Source: Candidatus Methylomirabilota bacterium
GTDB taxonomy: Bacteria; Methylomirabilota; Methylomirabilia; Methylomirabilales; Methylomirabilaceae
Assembly (NCBI GenBank): GCA_003104975.1
Contig: PQAM01000017.1
Span: forward strand, 16,091-80,090
Length of the DNA: 64,000 nt
Direction of reading: 5' to 3'
Shown here: piece after piece, positions 9,225 to 22,752 of the stretch
How the letters are laid out: every line of letters starts with the position of its first letter
Numbering within the stretch: the stretch's first letter is position 1
Position numbers and translations under genes: made by a program
The notes under the pieces: generated by a model
Seen by the model: only the letters and a program-made list of their open reading frames with translations
Told to the model about the DNA's origin: nothing
Database searches by the model: none

Positions 9225-10091
9225 ATGTCAGCACGGATCATCGATGGCAAGGCGATTGCGGCGGACATTCGCCGAGAAGTCCAGCTTGATGTCGCTGCAA
9301 TGGCTGCGCAGACCGGGGTCGTGCCGTGCCTGGCCGCGATCCTCGTCGGGAACGATCCGGCCGCTGCAACCTACGTCCGGAATAAGGCCAGGGCGTGCAG
9401 GGAGGTCGGGATCACCTCGGTGCGGATCGATCTGCCGACCGATCTGTCGGAGGCGTTCCTGCTTCACGAGATCGAGCGTCTGAACAGCGATCCCACCATA
9501 CACGCGATCCTTGTCCAGCTTCCGCTTCCACCCCACATCGGCGAACGGCGGGTCCTGGAGACGATCCACCCTGAAAAGGATGTGGACGGGTTTCACCCTG
9601 CCAACCTGGGAGGACTGCTGGTCGGGTCACCTCTCTTTGTGGCGTCGACACCGCTGGGCATTCTTGAGCTGCTGAATCGATCGGGTGTGGGTATCGAGGG
9701 GAAGCACGCCGTCATTGTCGGCTGGAGTGTGATCGTCGGCAAACCGACGGCGTTCCTTCTGCTGCAAAATCACGCGACCGTCACCATCTGCCACATCAAG
9801 ACCCGCGATCTTGCCTCGCATACCCGCCAGGCCGATATCCTTGTCGTGGCGGCAGGGAAGCCCGGTCTGGTCACCGGCTCGATGGTGAAAGACGGCGCCG
9901 TCGTGATTGATGTCGGTGTGAATCGCCTGAGCGACGGTCGGGTTGTCGGCGATGTGGACTTTCCTGAGGTTGCGGAGAAGGCCTCGCTGATTACGCCGGT
10001 GCCTGGCGGGGTGGGCCCGATGACGGTCGCCATGCTCTTGCGCAATACGGCAGATGCCTGTCGTCGCTGGTGTGATGCTCAACGGTTGTGA
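9225..10091 (+). CDS. folD: FolD, methylene-tetrahydrofolate dehydrogenase/cyclohydrolase
   Basis: 288 residues from ATG 9225, 8 bp after the previous gene. Catalytic Tyr and Lys are in ATYVRNKARACREVGI, followed by VQLPLPPHI and the ligand motif DVDGFHPANLGGL. The NADP loop reads VGWSVIVGKP, where the family usually has GRSxIVGKP, so the Arg that contacts the 2'-phosphate is Trp here. The C-terminal TPVPGGVGPMTVAML is standard. FolD interconverts 5,10-methylene-THF and 10-formyl-THF. The Arg change could alter preference between NADP and NAD. Confidence 0.93.
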   Translation: MSARIIDGKAIAADIRREVQLDVAAMAAQTGVVPCLAAILVGNDPAAATYVRNKARACREVGITSVRIDLPTDLSEAFLLHEIERLNSDPTIHAILVQLPLPPHIGERRVLETIHPEKDVDGFHPANLGGLLVGSPLFVASTPLGILELLNRSGVGIEGKHAVIVGWSVIVGKPTAFLLLQNHATVTICHIKTRDLASHTRQADILVVAAGKPGLVTGSMVKDGAVVIDVGVNRLSDGRVVGDVDFPEVAEKASLITPVPGGVGPMTVAMLLRNTADACRRWCDAQRL

Positions 10092-10128
10092 GGTGCCGCG
10101 TCGATAGTCGGCAGCGTACGTGATCGAT

Positions 10129-10431
10129 ATGGCGGAACAGTCAAAGCGTCCAAATAAAGAACCGACCGCACCGGAAGCTGAAGAGCATGAGGCCCCGCTG
10201 TTGACGAAGGAGGAGGCCATCGCTGAGGTGCAGCGGTGGTTTGAACGGTACAAGATCGATCCGAACCAGATCTTCGCCAGGGTGGGAGAGACCATCGTCC
10301 GCTACGGCGACCTGATTCCTCACCTCGAGCGGGACACCGATGAGGGGCGATTGCTGCTTCGCGCCATTTCTCGCGGTCGAGTGGTCCGACAACAGCGCGG
10401 ATTTCCTGGTAGCCTGGACAGAGAAAAATAG
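10129..10431 (+). CDS. Small hypothetical protein
   Basis: 100 residues from ATG 10129; GTG 10120 is a possible earlier start. After a charged, low-complexity beginning it has a helical segment LTKEEAIAEVQRWFERYKID and FARVGETIVRYGDLIPHLERD. I do not recognise a family. It lies between folD and the DUF971 gene on the same strand with short gaps, so it is probably co-transcribed. Codon use looks like that of its neighbours. Confidence 0.5.
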   Translation: MAEQSKRPNKEPTAPEAEEHEAPLLTKEEAIAEVQRWFERYKIDPNQIFARVGETIVRYGDLIPHLERDTDEGRLLLRAISRGRVVRQQRGFPGSLDREK

Positions 10432-10441
10432 CGGGCGAACG

Positions 10442-10807
10442 GTGATATCGACACAATCGTCTGATCCGACCGAGGTGATCGTCGACCGCCAGGAGCGGGC
10501 CTTGATGATTACATGGCGCGACGGACATTGCAGCCGCTATCCATTTGACGATCTGCGGCGCGATTGTCCATGCGCCTCCTGTAATGACGCCAGGGACAAG
10601 CGGACGCATACCCGAGAGCTCCTGGTGCTGAGCGGTCCGGTCCTGAAACCCGGCGAGGTGCAGATCACCAACTATCGACCTGTGGGATGGTATGCGCTGA
10701 ACTTCACCTGGAGCGACGGACACGATACCGGCATCTATACCTACGAGTCGCTACGGGCGAACTGCCCGTGTGAGCAGTGTACCGGTACGGCAACGGTGAC
10801 CGGATGA
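10442..10807 (+). CDS. DUF971 domain protein
   Basis: 121 residues from GTG 10442 (the frame runs further upstream across the previous gene's end). Core pattern: LMITWRDGHCSRYPFDDLR, then CPCASC, later NYRPVGWYALNFTWSDGHDTGIYTYESLR and CPCEQC. This is the DUF971 domain, also found at the N-terminus of gamma-butyrobetaine hydroxylases and often linked with Mrp/ApbC iron-sulphur proteins. The two CPCxxC pairs suggest a metal site. It overlaps the following dehydrogenase by 4 bp. Confidence 0.75.
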   Translation: MISTQSSDPTEVIVDRQERALMITWRDGHCSRYPFDDLRRDCPCASCNDARDKRTHTRELLVLSGPVLKPGEVQITNYRPVGWYALNFTWSDGHDTGIYTYESLRANCPCEQCTGTATVTG

Positions 10808-11844
10808 ACGCGATCCGACTGCTGGGACCGGGGGCTGTGGAATGTACCGAACTGCCGGTTCCATCCATTGGACCCGGCGAATTGCTGCTGGCAATGCGAG
10901 CGTGCGGTCTGTGCGGGTCCGACCTGGCAAAGATCTTCGGGAAGACCCCGCTGAAGCCGCCCGTCCCGCTGGGCCACGAGTTGGTAGGGGTGGTTCAGGC
11001 GGTTGGCGAGGGGGTCCAGCGGTTTGCGCCGGGTGACCGCCTGGCCGTGGCGCACCATGTCCCCTGTGGCCGGTGCCGTTACTGTCGCCACGGCAACGAT
11101 TCGATGTGCCCTCAGTTCAAAGCGACCAACATCGATCCCGGCGGCTTTGCCGAGTTCGTTCGGATTCCTGCCATGCAGACCGCGCAGGCGGCCTTCGCGC
11201 TGCCTGACTCTCTTCCGGATGATGTCGGCATCTTCATGGAGCCGGTGGCCTGCGCGTTGCGGGCGGTCAAACGATCCGACGTCCAGGCTGGGGATCAGAT
11301 CGTCGTCGTGGGCGCCGGATGTATGGGGGTGCTGGTCGCGCAGGCTGTCGCCGTATTCGGCGCGAGGCCGATCTGTGTGGATATTCGACAGGATCGCCTC
11401 GAGTTGGCTCGAACGCTCGGCATCGAGACGACCCTGAATGTGACCGGATCCGATCCGTGCGCGGCGCTTCGCTCGGTGGCGGACGATGACGGGGTCGATG
11501 GTGCGATCTTCACCGCGGTCAATGCGCCGATGGTGGAGGCAGCGCTCGGCGTCCTGCGTGCCGGAGGGACAATCAACCTCTTCGCGGACGCGGGCGAGGC
11601 CGGACGTATGCCGATCGACCTCGGTCTCTTCTACCGACAGGAGCTGTCGCTTACGGCAACCTACTCGGCTACGCCGGTCGAGTTGGAACAGGCGATTCGC
11701 CTCCTGGTCTCCGGACGGATCCGAACCGCCCCCCTCATCAGTCATCGGTTTGACCTGAGCCGGTTCGCCGAGGGTGCACGCCTGCAGCGGGAAGGGCAGG
11801 CGACGAAGGTCCTGTTTTATGCAAAAGGAGCAGGGACGGCATGA
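10804..11844 (+). CDS. Zinc-dependent alcohol/threonine-type dehydrogenase
   Basis: 346-residue medium-chain dehydrogenase. Catalytic zinc ligands: C37 in ACGLCGSD, H58-E59 in PLGHELVG and E in FMEPVACA. Structural zinc: four Cys in CGRCRYCRHGNDSMC. The NAD(P) Rossmann motif is VVVGAGCMGVLV. The substrate is not predictable; sorbitol/threonine-type enzymes are nearest in pattern. It starts within the stop of the DUF971 gene (ATGA) and overlaps the next dehydrogenase by 4 bp, so the three are translationally coupled. Confidence 0.85.
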   Translation: MNAIRLLGPGAVECTELPVPSIGPGELLLAMRACGLCGSDLAKIFGKTPLKPPVPLGHELVGVVQAVGEGVQRFAPGDRLAVAHHVPCGRCRYCRHGNDSMCPQFKATNIDPGGFAEFVRIPAMQTAQAAFALPDSLPDDVGIFMEPVACALRAVKRSDVQAGDQIVVVGAGCMGVLVAQAVAVFGARPICVDIRQDRLELARTLGIETTLNVTGSDPCAALRSVADDDGVDGAIFTAVNAPMVEAALGVLRAGGTINLFADAGEAGRMPIDLGLFYRQELSLTATYSATPVELEQAIRLLVSGRIRTAPLISHRFDLSRFAEGARLQREGQATKVLFYAKGAGTA

Positions 11845-12920
11845 TCCCCGGAGAGACCCGCAACCGGACGATGACGGCGGCGGTACTTCACGGTCCGGAA
11901 GACGTGCGGCTGGAGGAGGTGCCGATCCCGCCGATCGGGCCCAGGGAGCTGCTGGCCAGGGTTGAAGCCGCCTCCATCGATTTTACCGATCGCAAGGTCT
12001 ACCTGCGCGGCTCTCACCCGATGATGCGGATTCCGGGACTCTTCGGGCACGAGTGGGCCGGGGTCGTGGCAGCGCGCGGCCAACAGGCCGATGATCGGTG
12101 GCAGCCCGGCATGCGGGTGGTTGCGGCCAATTCGGCCCCCTGTACCGACCAGGATCCGGCGGCTCGCTGTCGCGCGTGCCGTCGCGCCCGCCAGGGTATG
12201 TGCGAACGATTGCTGTATAATAACGGCGCCTTCGCCCCCTACCTCCGGATCCCTCAACGGATTGTCGAGGTCAACCTGTACGAGTTGCCTGCGCAGGTTC
12301 CCTTTGAGGAGGCCGCCCTGGCCGAGCCGCTCGCCTGCGTCATGCACGCGGTCCGGCGGGTGCCGATCGCCGACGGCGATCAGATCGTCGTTGTCGGAGC
12401 CGGACCGATCGGCCTGCTGTTCATTGCCGTCCTGCGGCATCGGTACGGGTCGTCGATCCGTCTCGTCAGCGTAGATCATCATGAGGATCGTCTGGCGCTC
12501 GCGAAGAGCCTCGGTGCGGATGCGGCGTTGAATACGGCCGGTGGATCGGAGAAAGAGGGCGTGCAGGCGGCCTTGGGCAGCGGAGGGGCCGATGTCGTCA
12601 TCGAGGCGGTCGGGAGTACGCAGGCACATCAGGAGGCGTTTGAGCTGGTCGGTCGGGGAGGGACGCTGATCCCCTTCGGCGGGGTGGCGAAGGACGCGGT
12701 GCTTCCTCTCGACCTGCATCGGTTACACTATGAAGAGATCCGGATCGTTCCGATCTACCACCATACCCCGGCAGATTTTGCCGATGCCGTCCAGGCGATC
12801 GCTCGCCGCGAGGTGCCGGTCGGTCGACTCATCACCGCCCGCCTCCCCCTCAGGGAGTTGCCGCGAGCACTCGAGATGGTCCAGGAGCGGACGACGTTGC
12901 GGACGATCCTGTTGCCGTAG
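11841..12920 (+). CDS. Medium-chain dehydrogenase with Asp at the catalytic zinc position
   Basis: 359 residues (ATG 11871, giving MTAAVLHGPEDV, is a plausible later start). Same family as the gene before, but the usual CGxCGTD reads ASIDFTD, so the zinc-binding Cys is Asp47. H70-E71 (FGHEWAG) and the later AEPLACVMHA are kept, as are four Cys spread over CTDQDPAARCRACRRARQGMC and a Rossmann motif VVVGAGPIGLLF. Some glucose dehydrogenases use Asp at this place, so zinc may still bind. The pair may act on successive or related polyols, which is inference from gene order. Confidence 0.8.
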   Translation: MIPGETRNRTMTAAVLHGPEDVRLEEVPIPPIGPRELLARVEAASIDFTDRKVYLRGSHPMMRIPGLFGHEWAGVVAARGQQADDRWQPGMRVVAANSAPCTDQDPAARCRACRRARQGMCERLLYNNGAFAPYLRIPQRIVEVNLYELPAQVPFEEAALAEPLACVMHAVRRVPIADGDQIVVVGAGPIGLLFIAVLRHRYGSSIRLVSVDHHEDRLALAKSLGADAALNTAGGSEKEGVQAALGSGGADVVIEAVGSTQAHQEAFELVGRGGTLIPFGGVAKDAVLPLDLHRLHYEEIRIVPIYHHTPADFADAVQAIARREVPVGRLITARLPLRELPRALEMVQERTTLRTILLP

Positions 12921-13300
12921 GGTTAACGGAGCGGACAAGGCGGGTGAGAGCCGGTTCAGACAGAGGCGCGGGTGAGCTGGGCCTTGCTGTCTGCGCGCAA
13001 GAAAGTGTTGACAGGATCGGCTGGCGGCGATAAGGATAGTGCGGGTTCCGGCGGCCATCAAGCCGCGGTACCCCAATACGGAATCGACTGAATAGGGTGG
13101 TGCAGACTGTGGGGAACGGAACCGAACGCATGCTGATTGTACCGCGGTCTTCAATGTCGAGCGTTGTGCGCGCCGGCCGCGCGATGGTTCCGGTCCGCGT
13201 AAGCCGGCGCGAGCCGACCCGGGACCGGGTCGATACGACGTCACCGAAGCTGCGCTTTCATCATTATCGGGCGGTGCAGTGGATACTGACGGGCGGGCCG

Positions 13301-13696
13301 ATGGCGGCGGCCTATGTCCCCGTCGTTGAGCATGACGACTGCCGGGGTTGCCTGGTCTGCACCCGTACCACCGATTGGTTTATGGAGTTCGCGCGCCTGG
13401 CCCATCGTCTGACCGGGATCAATCTGCGCGACTGCCTGCACTGGGGCCATCTGTTCGACAATCCGAAGCCGCTGATTGTGCCTGCCTCGAACCTGCTTCG
13501 GTGCAACCAGAGTACGGTAGCGGAACTAGGCGACAGCTACCTCAGCCTCAGCGAACACGCCCGTCCTCCTTTACGGGATCACTGGTCGTCTGACCAGACC
13601 CTGTCACAGCGCGAACGGTTTGAGGACCGATTGATCATCGTGGGCAGGATGGTGGAACTGTGGGAGGATGGGCAGTACATCGGCTGGCCCAGTTAG
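13301..13696 (+). CDS. Hypothetical protein with CxxC motif
   Basis: 131 residues from ATG 13301; the frame is open to 13097, but that extra N-terminus is Arg/Val-rich and looks non-coding. Visible features: HDDCRGCLVCTRTTDWF near the N-terminus, a helical middle (FARLAHRLTGINLRDCLHWGH) and NLLRCNQSTVAELG. Short CRGCLVC is reminiscent of a metal site, but no family is recognised. Upstream, TTGACA at 13008 with a weak -10 17 bases later could be a promoter. The neighbour downstream is on the other strand. Confidence 0.5.
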   Translation: MAAAYVPVVEHDDCRGCLVCTRTTDWFMEFARLAHRLTGINLRDCLHWGHLFDNPKPLIVPASNLLRCNQSTVAELGDSYLSLSEHARPPLRDHWSSDQTLSQRERFEDRLIIVGRMVELWEDGQYIGWPS

Positions 13697-13709
13697 ACAG
13701 CCGCCCTTC

Positions 13710-15908
13710 TCACCTGAAGAAAAACTCCTTGACAGCATCCTTGTCGTCGGCTGTGGTGGGACGCCCGGATAGGTAGTTGACCAGCGCCGGCGCCACGTTC
13801 TCCGGCATCGGGAAATCTTCCAGAGGTGTATCCTGAAGGGCCCGCTGCATGAAGCGGGTCCAGATGGGAACGGCGAGGGTCGCGGCCGATTCGTGCGGCC
13901 CCAGTGACCGCTTGGTGTCGTAGCCGAGCCAGACACCTGCGACGAGCGTGGGCGTATACCCGATGAACCAGGCATCAGTGGCTGCCTGAGTCGTTCCCGT
14001 TTTACCCGCTATGACCCTTCCCAGGATGCGCGCGCGCGACCCCGTCCCCCGCTCGATGACGCCCGTCAGGACGTTGGTCAGAACAAATGCCGTCTCGGCC
14101 CTCATCACCTGTTGCCCCGCCGGGGTGTACTCTTCCAGGAGCGCGTCTTTGTTGTCCGTCACCTTCCTGATGCCGTAGGGTAGAAACCGTATTCCCGAAT
14201 GTGCAAAGACGCCGAAGGCCGAGACCATCTCAGACAATGTGACCTCCGAGACGCCGAGGGCCAGCGCGTACTCCCTGCGCAGCGGACTCTCAATCCCGAG
14301 GGTGCGGGCCAGCTCGATGACCGGATCGACCCCGAGCTGCTCAATCAGCTTAACCGCAACCACGTTGACGGAGTGTTCGAGCCCATATCGTAACGTGGTC
14401 GGGCCGCGGAACTTCCGATCGTAGTTATCGGGGCTCCAGTCGGTTCGTTTCCCGTCCACAAGGATTGGATAGCGTACGGGCGTGTCGTTGATGATCGTGG
14501 ACGGGGTGAGCCCGCGATCAAAGGCTGCCGCGTAGACGAGCGGTTTGAAGGCCGAACCCGGCTGCCGCCTGGCCTGCAGCGCGCGGTTGAACTTGGATCG
14601 CTCGAAATCGTAGCCGCCGATCATCGCCTTGACGCCCCCATCTCTCGGATCGATGGCGAGGAAGGCGCCCTCCATCTCAGGATCCTGTTCAAGGTTCAGA
14701 TTCAACGTCTTGGTTTTTTTATTGACACTGAGGATCTGCGCCTTCACCTCCATTCCGACCTGAAGCTGTTGGTGCGGTTGCGAGGTGTTGAGCCAACGGA
14801 TCTTGTCAAGGGCGATCTCGCCGTGATAGCCGCCGATCTGAACCGTGATAGCCTTCGGTAGAACCTTCGTAACGGTCGCGCGAAGGGTCTCGCCCGCCTT
14901 CGGGATCAGGTAGGTGGGAGCGGTACGGTCGGTGATCGTAACGGTTGGGGATCGTGGTCGGGGTGCGCGAAAGCCGCGAGCCTTGTCGATCTCCCTCAAC
15001 CCCTCGATCAGGGCCGCCTCCGCGGCGCGTTGCGCAGCGATGTTCAGTGTCGTGTAGACCTTGAGGCCGCCATGGTAGACGGCGTAGGTGCCGTAGGTGT
15101 CCTCCAGTTGCTGGCGGATGTATTCGACGAAGTAGGGGCCGAGGTTCCGGGTCTTCTCGAACGGAAACTCGTCGAATGTCGCGGTCAGGGCAGACGCCGC
15201 CTGCTGCTTGGTAATAAACCCCTCCTCAACCATCCGGGCCAGCACATGATTCCGGCGGCCTATTGCCCGTTCCTTGTCGGTGATCGGGGAGTAGTAGTTC
15301 GGCGCCCTCGGCAGGCCGGCGAGGGTGGCCGCCTCGGCAAGATTCAACTGCTCGACCGTTTTCTTGAAGTAGGTATGAGCGGCGGACTCCACCCCATAGG
15401 CCCCATGCCCGAAATAGACCTGATTGAGGTAGAGCTCAAGGATCTGGTTCTTGGAGTAGTGTTTCTCGATTTCGAGCGCCAGGATGGCCTCCTTGATCTT
15501 CCTCGACAGGTGTTTCTCCGGGGTGAGCAGCAGCAGCTTCGCCAACTGTTGGGTGATGGAGCTTCCGCCCTCAGCGGGGCGCAGCGCCCGCAGGTTGACA
15601 AGCACCGCTCGCGCGATACCCCGGAAATTGATCCCGCGATGCTGGTAGAACTGGGCATCTTCAACCGCGATCAGGGCATTGATCAGGTGGCGGGGGATCT
15701 TGTCCAGTGGCGTCCAGAAGCGCTTCTGCTCATACAGGGTCGCGAATGGCTCATCGTGATCGGAATACAGCGTGGTTACGAGACTGGGCTGATACTCCTC
15801 AAGCGCATCAAGTGTGGGGAGATCTCGGAGATAGGTCACCAACAAGCCGCCGAGGACGCCTGAGGCGACGGCCATCAACAACAGAATAGACCAGATGATC
15901 CGCCGCAC
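13710..15908 (-). CDS. mrcA: Class A penicillin-binding protein (PBP1A-like)
   Basis: 732 residues. N-terminal membrane anchor (IIWSILLLMAVASGVLGGLL), glycosyltransferase domain with AVEDAQFYQHRGI (catalytic E83) and GGSSITQQLAK, an inserted OB-like stretch (about 330-400), then the transpeptidase with PGSAFKPL (Ser about 452), HSVN and GKTGTTQAATDAWF (about 636). It polymerises and cross-links peptidoglycan on the outer face of the inner membrane. It is a single gene facing the opposite way to its neighbours. Confidence 0.93.
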   Translation of the reverse strand: MRRIIWSILLLMAVASGVLGGLLVTYLRDLPTLDALEEYQPSLVTTLYSDHDEPFATLYEQKRFWTPLDKIPRHLINALIAVEDAQFYQHRGINFRGIARAVLVNLRALRPAEGGSSITQQLAKLLLLTPEKHLSRKIKEAILALEIEKHYSKNQILELYLNQVYFGHGAYGVESAAHTYFKKTVEQLNLAEAATLAGLPRAPNYYSPITDKERAIGRRNHVLARMVEEGFITKQQAASALTATFDEFPFEKTRNLGPYFVEYIRQQLEDTYGTYAVYHGGLKVYTTLNIAAQRAAEAALIEGLREIDKARGFRAPRPRSPTVTITDRTAPTYLIPKAGETLRATVTKVLPKAITVQIGGYHGEIALDKIRWLNTSQPHQQLQVGMEVKAQILSVNKKTKTLNLNLEQDPEMEGAFLAIDPRDGGVKAMIGGYDFERSKFNRALQARRQPGSAFKPLVYAAAFDRGLTPSTIINDTPVRYPILVDGKRTDWSPDNYDRKFRGPTTLRYGLEHSVNVVAVKLIEQLGVDPVIELARTLGIESPLRREYALALGVSEVTLSEMVSAFGVFAHSGIRFLPYGIRKVTDNKDALLEEYTPAGQQVMRAETAFVLTNVLTGVIERGTGSRARILGRVIAGKTGTTQAATDAWFIGYTPTLVAGVWLGYDTKRSLGPHESAATLAVPIWTRFMQRALQDTPLEDFPMPENVAPALVNYLSGRPTTADDKDAVKEFFFR

Positions 15909-16132
15909 CGACTATGTCTCTATATGCTGGATATCCAGAGAAGTGGTCACTGAACCGCTCAATATGCCGATCTCGATTGACACCACTATAACAGAGCAAT
16001 AAGACCCCAACAAGTGTCGCCGGCCTCGTTGTTCACGATGATCGACGGGACATGAGGCGGAACGGTTTGAGGTTGCAGGGAGCGTACGCTTATGCTAGAA
16101 AGGCAACCACCCCCACAATGGAGAACTCGCAG

Positions 16133-17380
16133 ATGAATGACGTGAAAGCGCAAGCCTATGAGCAACTGTGCGCCCTCCGGCGCGCTACGGTGGAGATCAT
16201 CTCCGAGGCGGAACTGCTTGCGAAACTTGAGCGCTCGCTACAAACCGGCGTCCCGCTCCGCGTCAAGCTTGGCGCCGATCCCTCCGCGCCGGACCTGCAC
16301 CTTGGCCATACTGTCGTTTTGAGAAAGCTGCGGCAGTTCCAGGATCTGGGTCATCGGGTGATCTTTCTCATCGGCGATTTTACCGGCATGATCGGCGACC
16401 CGACGGGACGATCAGAGACCCGGAAGCCATTAACGTCCGAGGAGGTCCGGGCGAACGCGGAGACCTATAAAAGACAGATCTTCCGGATTCTTGATGAAGG
16501 TCGGACCGAGATTCGTTTCAACAGTGAGTGGCTGAGTCGGATGGACTTCGCCGGCGTAATCCGCCTGGCGGCCCAGTATACGGTGGCCCGGTTGTTGGAG
16601 CGGGACGATTTCGAAAAGCGATACCGGGAGGGACGGCCTATCGGGATCCATGAGTTTCTCTACCCGCTGGCCCAAGGGTACGATTCCGTCGTGCTCAGGG
16701 CCGATGTTGAACTGGGCGGTACCGATCAGAAGTTCAACCTGCTCGTGGGACGGGAGCTGCAACGCGCCTATGGGCAGGAGCCGCAGGTCGCGCTCATCAC
16801 ACCCTTACTGGAAGGGACCGATGGGGTGCAGAAGATGAGCAAAAGCCTCGGCAACTATATCGGGATCGATGAGCCGGCCAGAGAGGTATTTGGAAAGGCG
16901 ATGTCGATTCCAGATGAGTTGATTGTGAAGTACGCCGAGTTGGTGGCCGGGATGTCACTGGAGGCGGTAGAGGCGATGGATGAGGGGTTGAAGGCCGGCA
17001 CGCTGCATCCTAGGACAGCGAAGGTCGAGTTAGCCAAGAGGCTGGCGGCGCTCTATCGTGGTGAGCCGGCCGCCGAAGAGGCGGCGACTGAGTTCGATCG
17101 GATCTTCCGCGAGAAGCGGCTACCTGACGAGATCGATCTGTTTATCATAGAGGATGCGAAGGCCGACGTAGATATCGCCTGGCTGATCAAAGAGTCCGGT
17201 GGGACCAAGAGCCTCTCGGAGGCCAGGAGGTTGATTCGTCAGGGCGGCGTGAGTCTTGATGGGGAGGTCGTCCGGAATGAAACCTTGAAGGTTCCGATGG
17301 AACGGGAGCACCTGCTGAAGGTGGGCAAGCGATTTTTCCGACGGGTGAAAAAGAGTCGTCAGCCGAAAGAAAATGCTTGA
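16133..17380 (+). CDS. tyrS: Tyrosyl-tRNA synthetase
   Basis: 415 residues from ATG 16133, with GGAG 9 bases upstream; the frame is open to 16052. Class I signatures: [13 protein letters not shown] (HIGH) and KMSKSLGN (KMSKS), with [36 protein letters not shown] and a C-terminal S4-like RNA-binding domain ([19 protein letters not shown]). HLGH and KMSKS with this length fit the TyrZ-type. It charges tRNA-Tyr. No T-box leader is visible upstream. A terminator hairpin follows about 100 bp downstream. Confidence 0.95.
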   Translation: MNDVKAQAYEQLCALRRATVEIISEAELLAKLERSLQTGVPLRVKLGADPSAPDLHLGHTVVLRKLRQFQDLGHRVIFLIGDFTGMIGDPTGRSETRKPLTSEEVRANAETYKRQIFRILDEGRTEIRFNSEWLSRMDFAGVIRLAAQYTVARLLERDDFEKRYREGRPIGIHEFLYPLAQGYDSVVLRADVELGGTDQKFNLLVGRELQRAYGQEPQVALITPLLEGTDGVQKMSKSLGNYIGIDEPAREVFGKAMSIPDELIVKYAELVAGMSLEAVEAMDEGLKAGTLHPRTAKVELAKRLAALYRGEPAAEEAATEFDRIFREKRLPDEIDLFIIEDAKADVDIAWLIKESGGTKSLSEARRLIRQGGVSLDGEVVRNETLKVPMEREHLLKVGKRFFRRVKKSRQPKENA

Positions 17381-17432
17381 CAGCTACGATGCCTTATTGT
17401 ACTTTACAACTTCCGTTATTCGATATTGAGCA

Positions 17433-17461
17433 TTGACGTATTCGAAATGATGCTCTATATT
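17433..17461 (+). promoter_or_regulatory. Probable rRNA operon promoter
   Basis: TTGACG at 17433-17438, a 17-base spacer and TATATT at 17456-17461. Expected start of transcription is near 17468, about 150 bases before mature 16S. It is the best sigma-70-type match in the region. Oddly, a terminator-like hairpin lies about 10 bases after the expected start. Confidence 0.5.
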
Positions 17462-17477
17462 AACTGGAGAAGCGGTG

Positions 17478-17500
17478 CCCGGCAACCTTGCCGGGTTTTT
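17478..17500 (+). terminator. Intrinsic-terminator-like hairpin (tyrS end or rRNA leader attenuator)
   Basis: CCCGGCAA and TTGCCGGG (17478-17495) form an 8-bp inverted repeat, followed by TTTTT. It would end transcripts coming from tyrS. Because the likely rRNA promoter lies upstream of it, it could also act as a leader attenuator. Confidence 0.65.
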
Positions 17501-17505
17501 CTGAC

Positions 17506-17519
17506 TGTTCTTTGACAAT
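17506..17519 (+). promoter_or_regulatory. boxA-like antitermination element before 16S
   Basis: TGTTCTTTGACAAT closely resembles the rRNA boxA (TGCTCTTTAACAAT in E. coli) bound by NusB/NusE. The same core TCTTTGACAAT recurs before 23S at 19620-19630, which is where a second boxA is expected, so both copies support each other. Confidence 0.65.
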
Positions 17520-17618
17520 AGAATATCGTTGCTACTGACTTGAGGGCGGATGAAGTTTGCCAGAGCGAGTCGACCGGAAACGGAAGCTCGCTTCGAGGCT
17601 TATACCTCGTGCGTTTCA

Positions 17619-19167
<1,549 letters not shown>

Positions 19168-19314
19168 CTAAGGAGTAATTAGAAACTCCCAGGTCAATGT
19201 ACCCCAAGTCGGTAGCAATGATATTTATTCCATCCGCAGAGTCGCGCCCCACGCCTGTGGCGTATGAGTCAGCGTGGGCGCATAACGTTGTCGATCCTCC
19301 GTGAAGTTCGAAGG

Positions 19315-19391
19315 GGGCCTTTAGCTCAGCCGGTCAGAGCGCACGCTTGATAAGCGTGAGGTCCCTGGTTCGATCCCAGGAAGGCCCACCA
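19315..19391 (+). tRNA. tRNA-Ile (GAT)
   Basis: 77 bases with encoded CCA. The acceptor stem pairs GGGCCTT with AAGGCCC; the anticodon loop is CTTGATAAG within ACGC/GCGT-type stem, giving GAT. It lies in the 16S-23S spacer, the usual place. Confidence 0.97.
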
Positions 19392-19459
19392 ACCCATTAC
19401 TGGTGTCGGTGTAGTCATCGCGGATCAACCGCGCAAGTGGGCCCGCATCCGTAACGCAT

Positions 19460-19535
19460 GGGGATGTAGCTCAGATGGGAGAGCACCTGCTTTGCAAGCA
19501 GGGGGTCAGCGGTTCGATCCCGCTCATCTCCACCA
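19460..19535 (+). tRNA. tRNA-Ala (TGC)
   Basis: 76 bases with encoded CCA. Acceptor stem GGGGATG with CATCTCC includes the G3-U70 pair that marks tRNA-Ala; the anticodon loop TTTGCAA gives TGC. Second tRNA of the 16S-23S spacer. Confidence 0.97.
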
Positions 19536-19617
19536 TGGGGGTGTTGAGTGGGCGGTGCCCCTGACAGAGGTATCGAGCAGGTTGTAACGGACGGTTGGTG
19601 CGAGCGCTGCTCGCAGA

Positions 19618-19630
19618 GCTCTTTGACAAT
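19618..19630 (+). promoter_or_regulatory. boxA-like element before 23S
   Basis: GCTCTTTGACAAT, 64 bases before 23S, nearly identical to the element before 16S. In rRNA operons a second boxA before 23S re-arms the antitermination complex. Confidence 0.65.
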
Positions 19631-19693
19631 TGAATAAGCGATCCGGGTCTCCACTAAATAATTCATACAGACCTCGATAACCATAATAATTGG

Positions 19694-22719
<3,026 letters not shown>

Positions 22720-22752
22720 CAATTATTTTTTTCTCTGTATGGATGTTCGGTC

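Noticed and set aside
13009..13036. TTGACA with TAAGGA as a promoter for the small CxxC protein
   Set aside because: The -10 match is poor and 260 bases separate it from the likely start, so it is mentioned only in that gene's entry.
15030..15863. 277-residue + frame within the penicillin-binding protein gene
   Set aside because: Mirror frame of a well-supported gene; no motif, no ribosome site.
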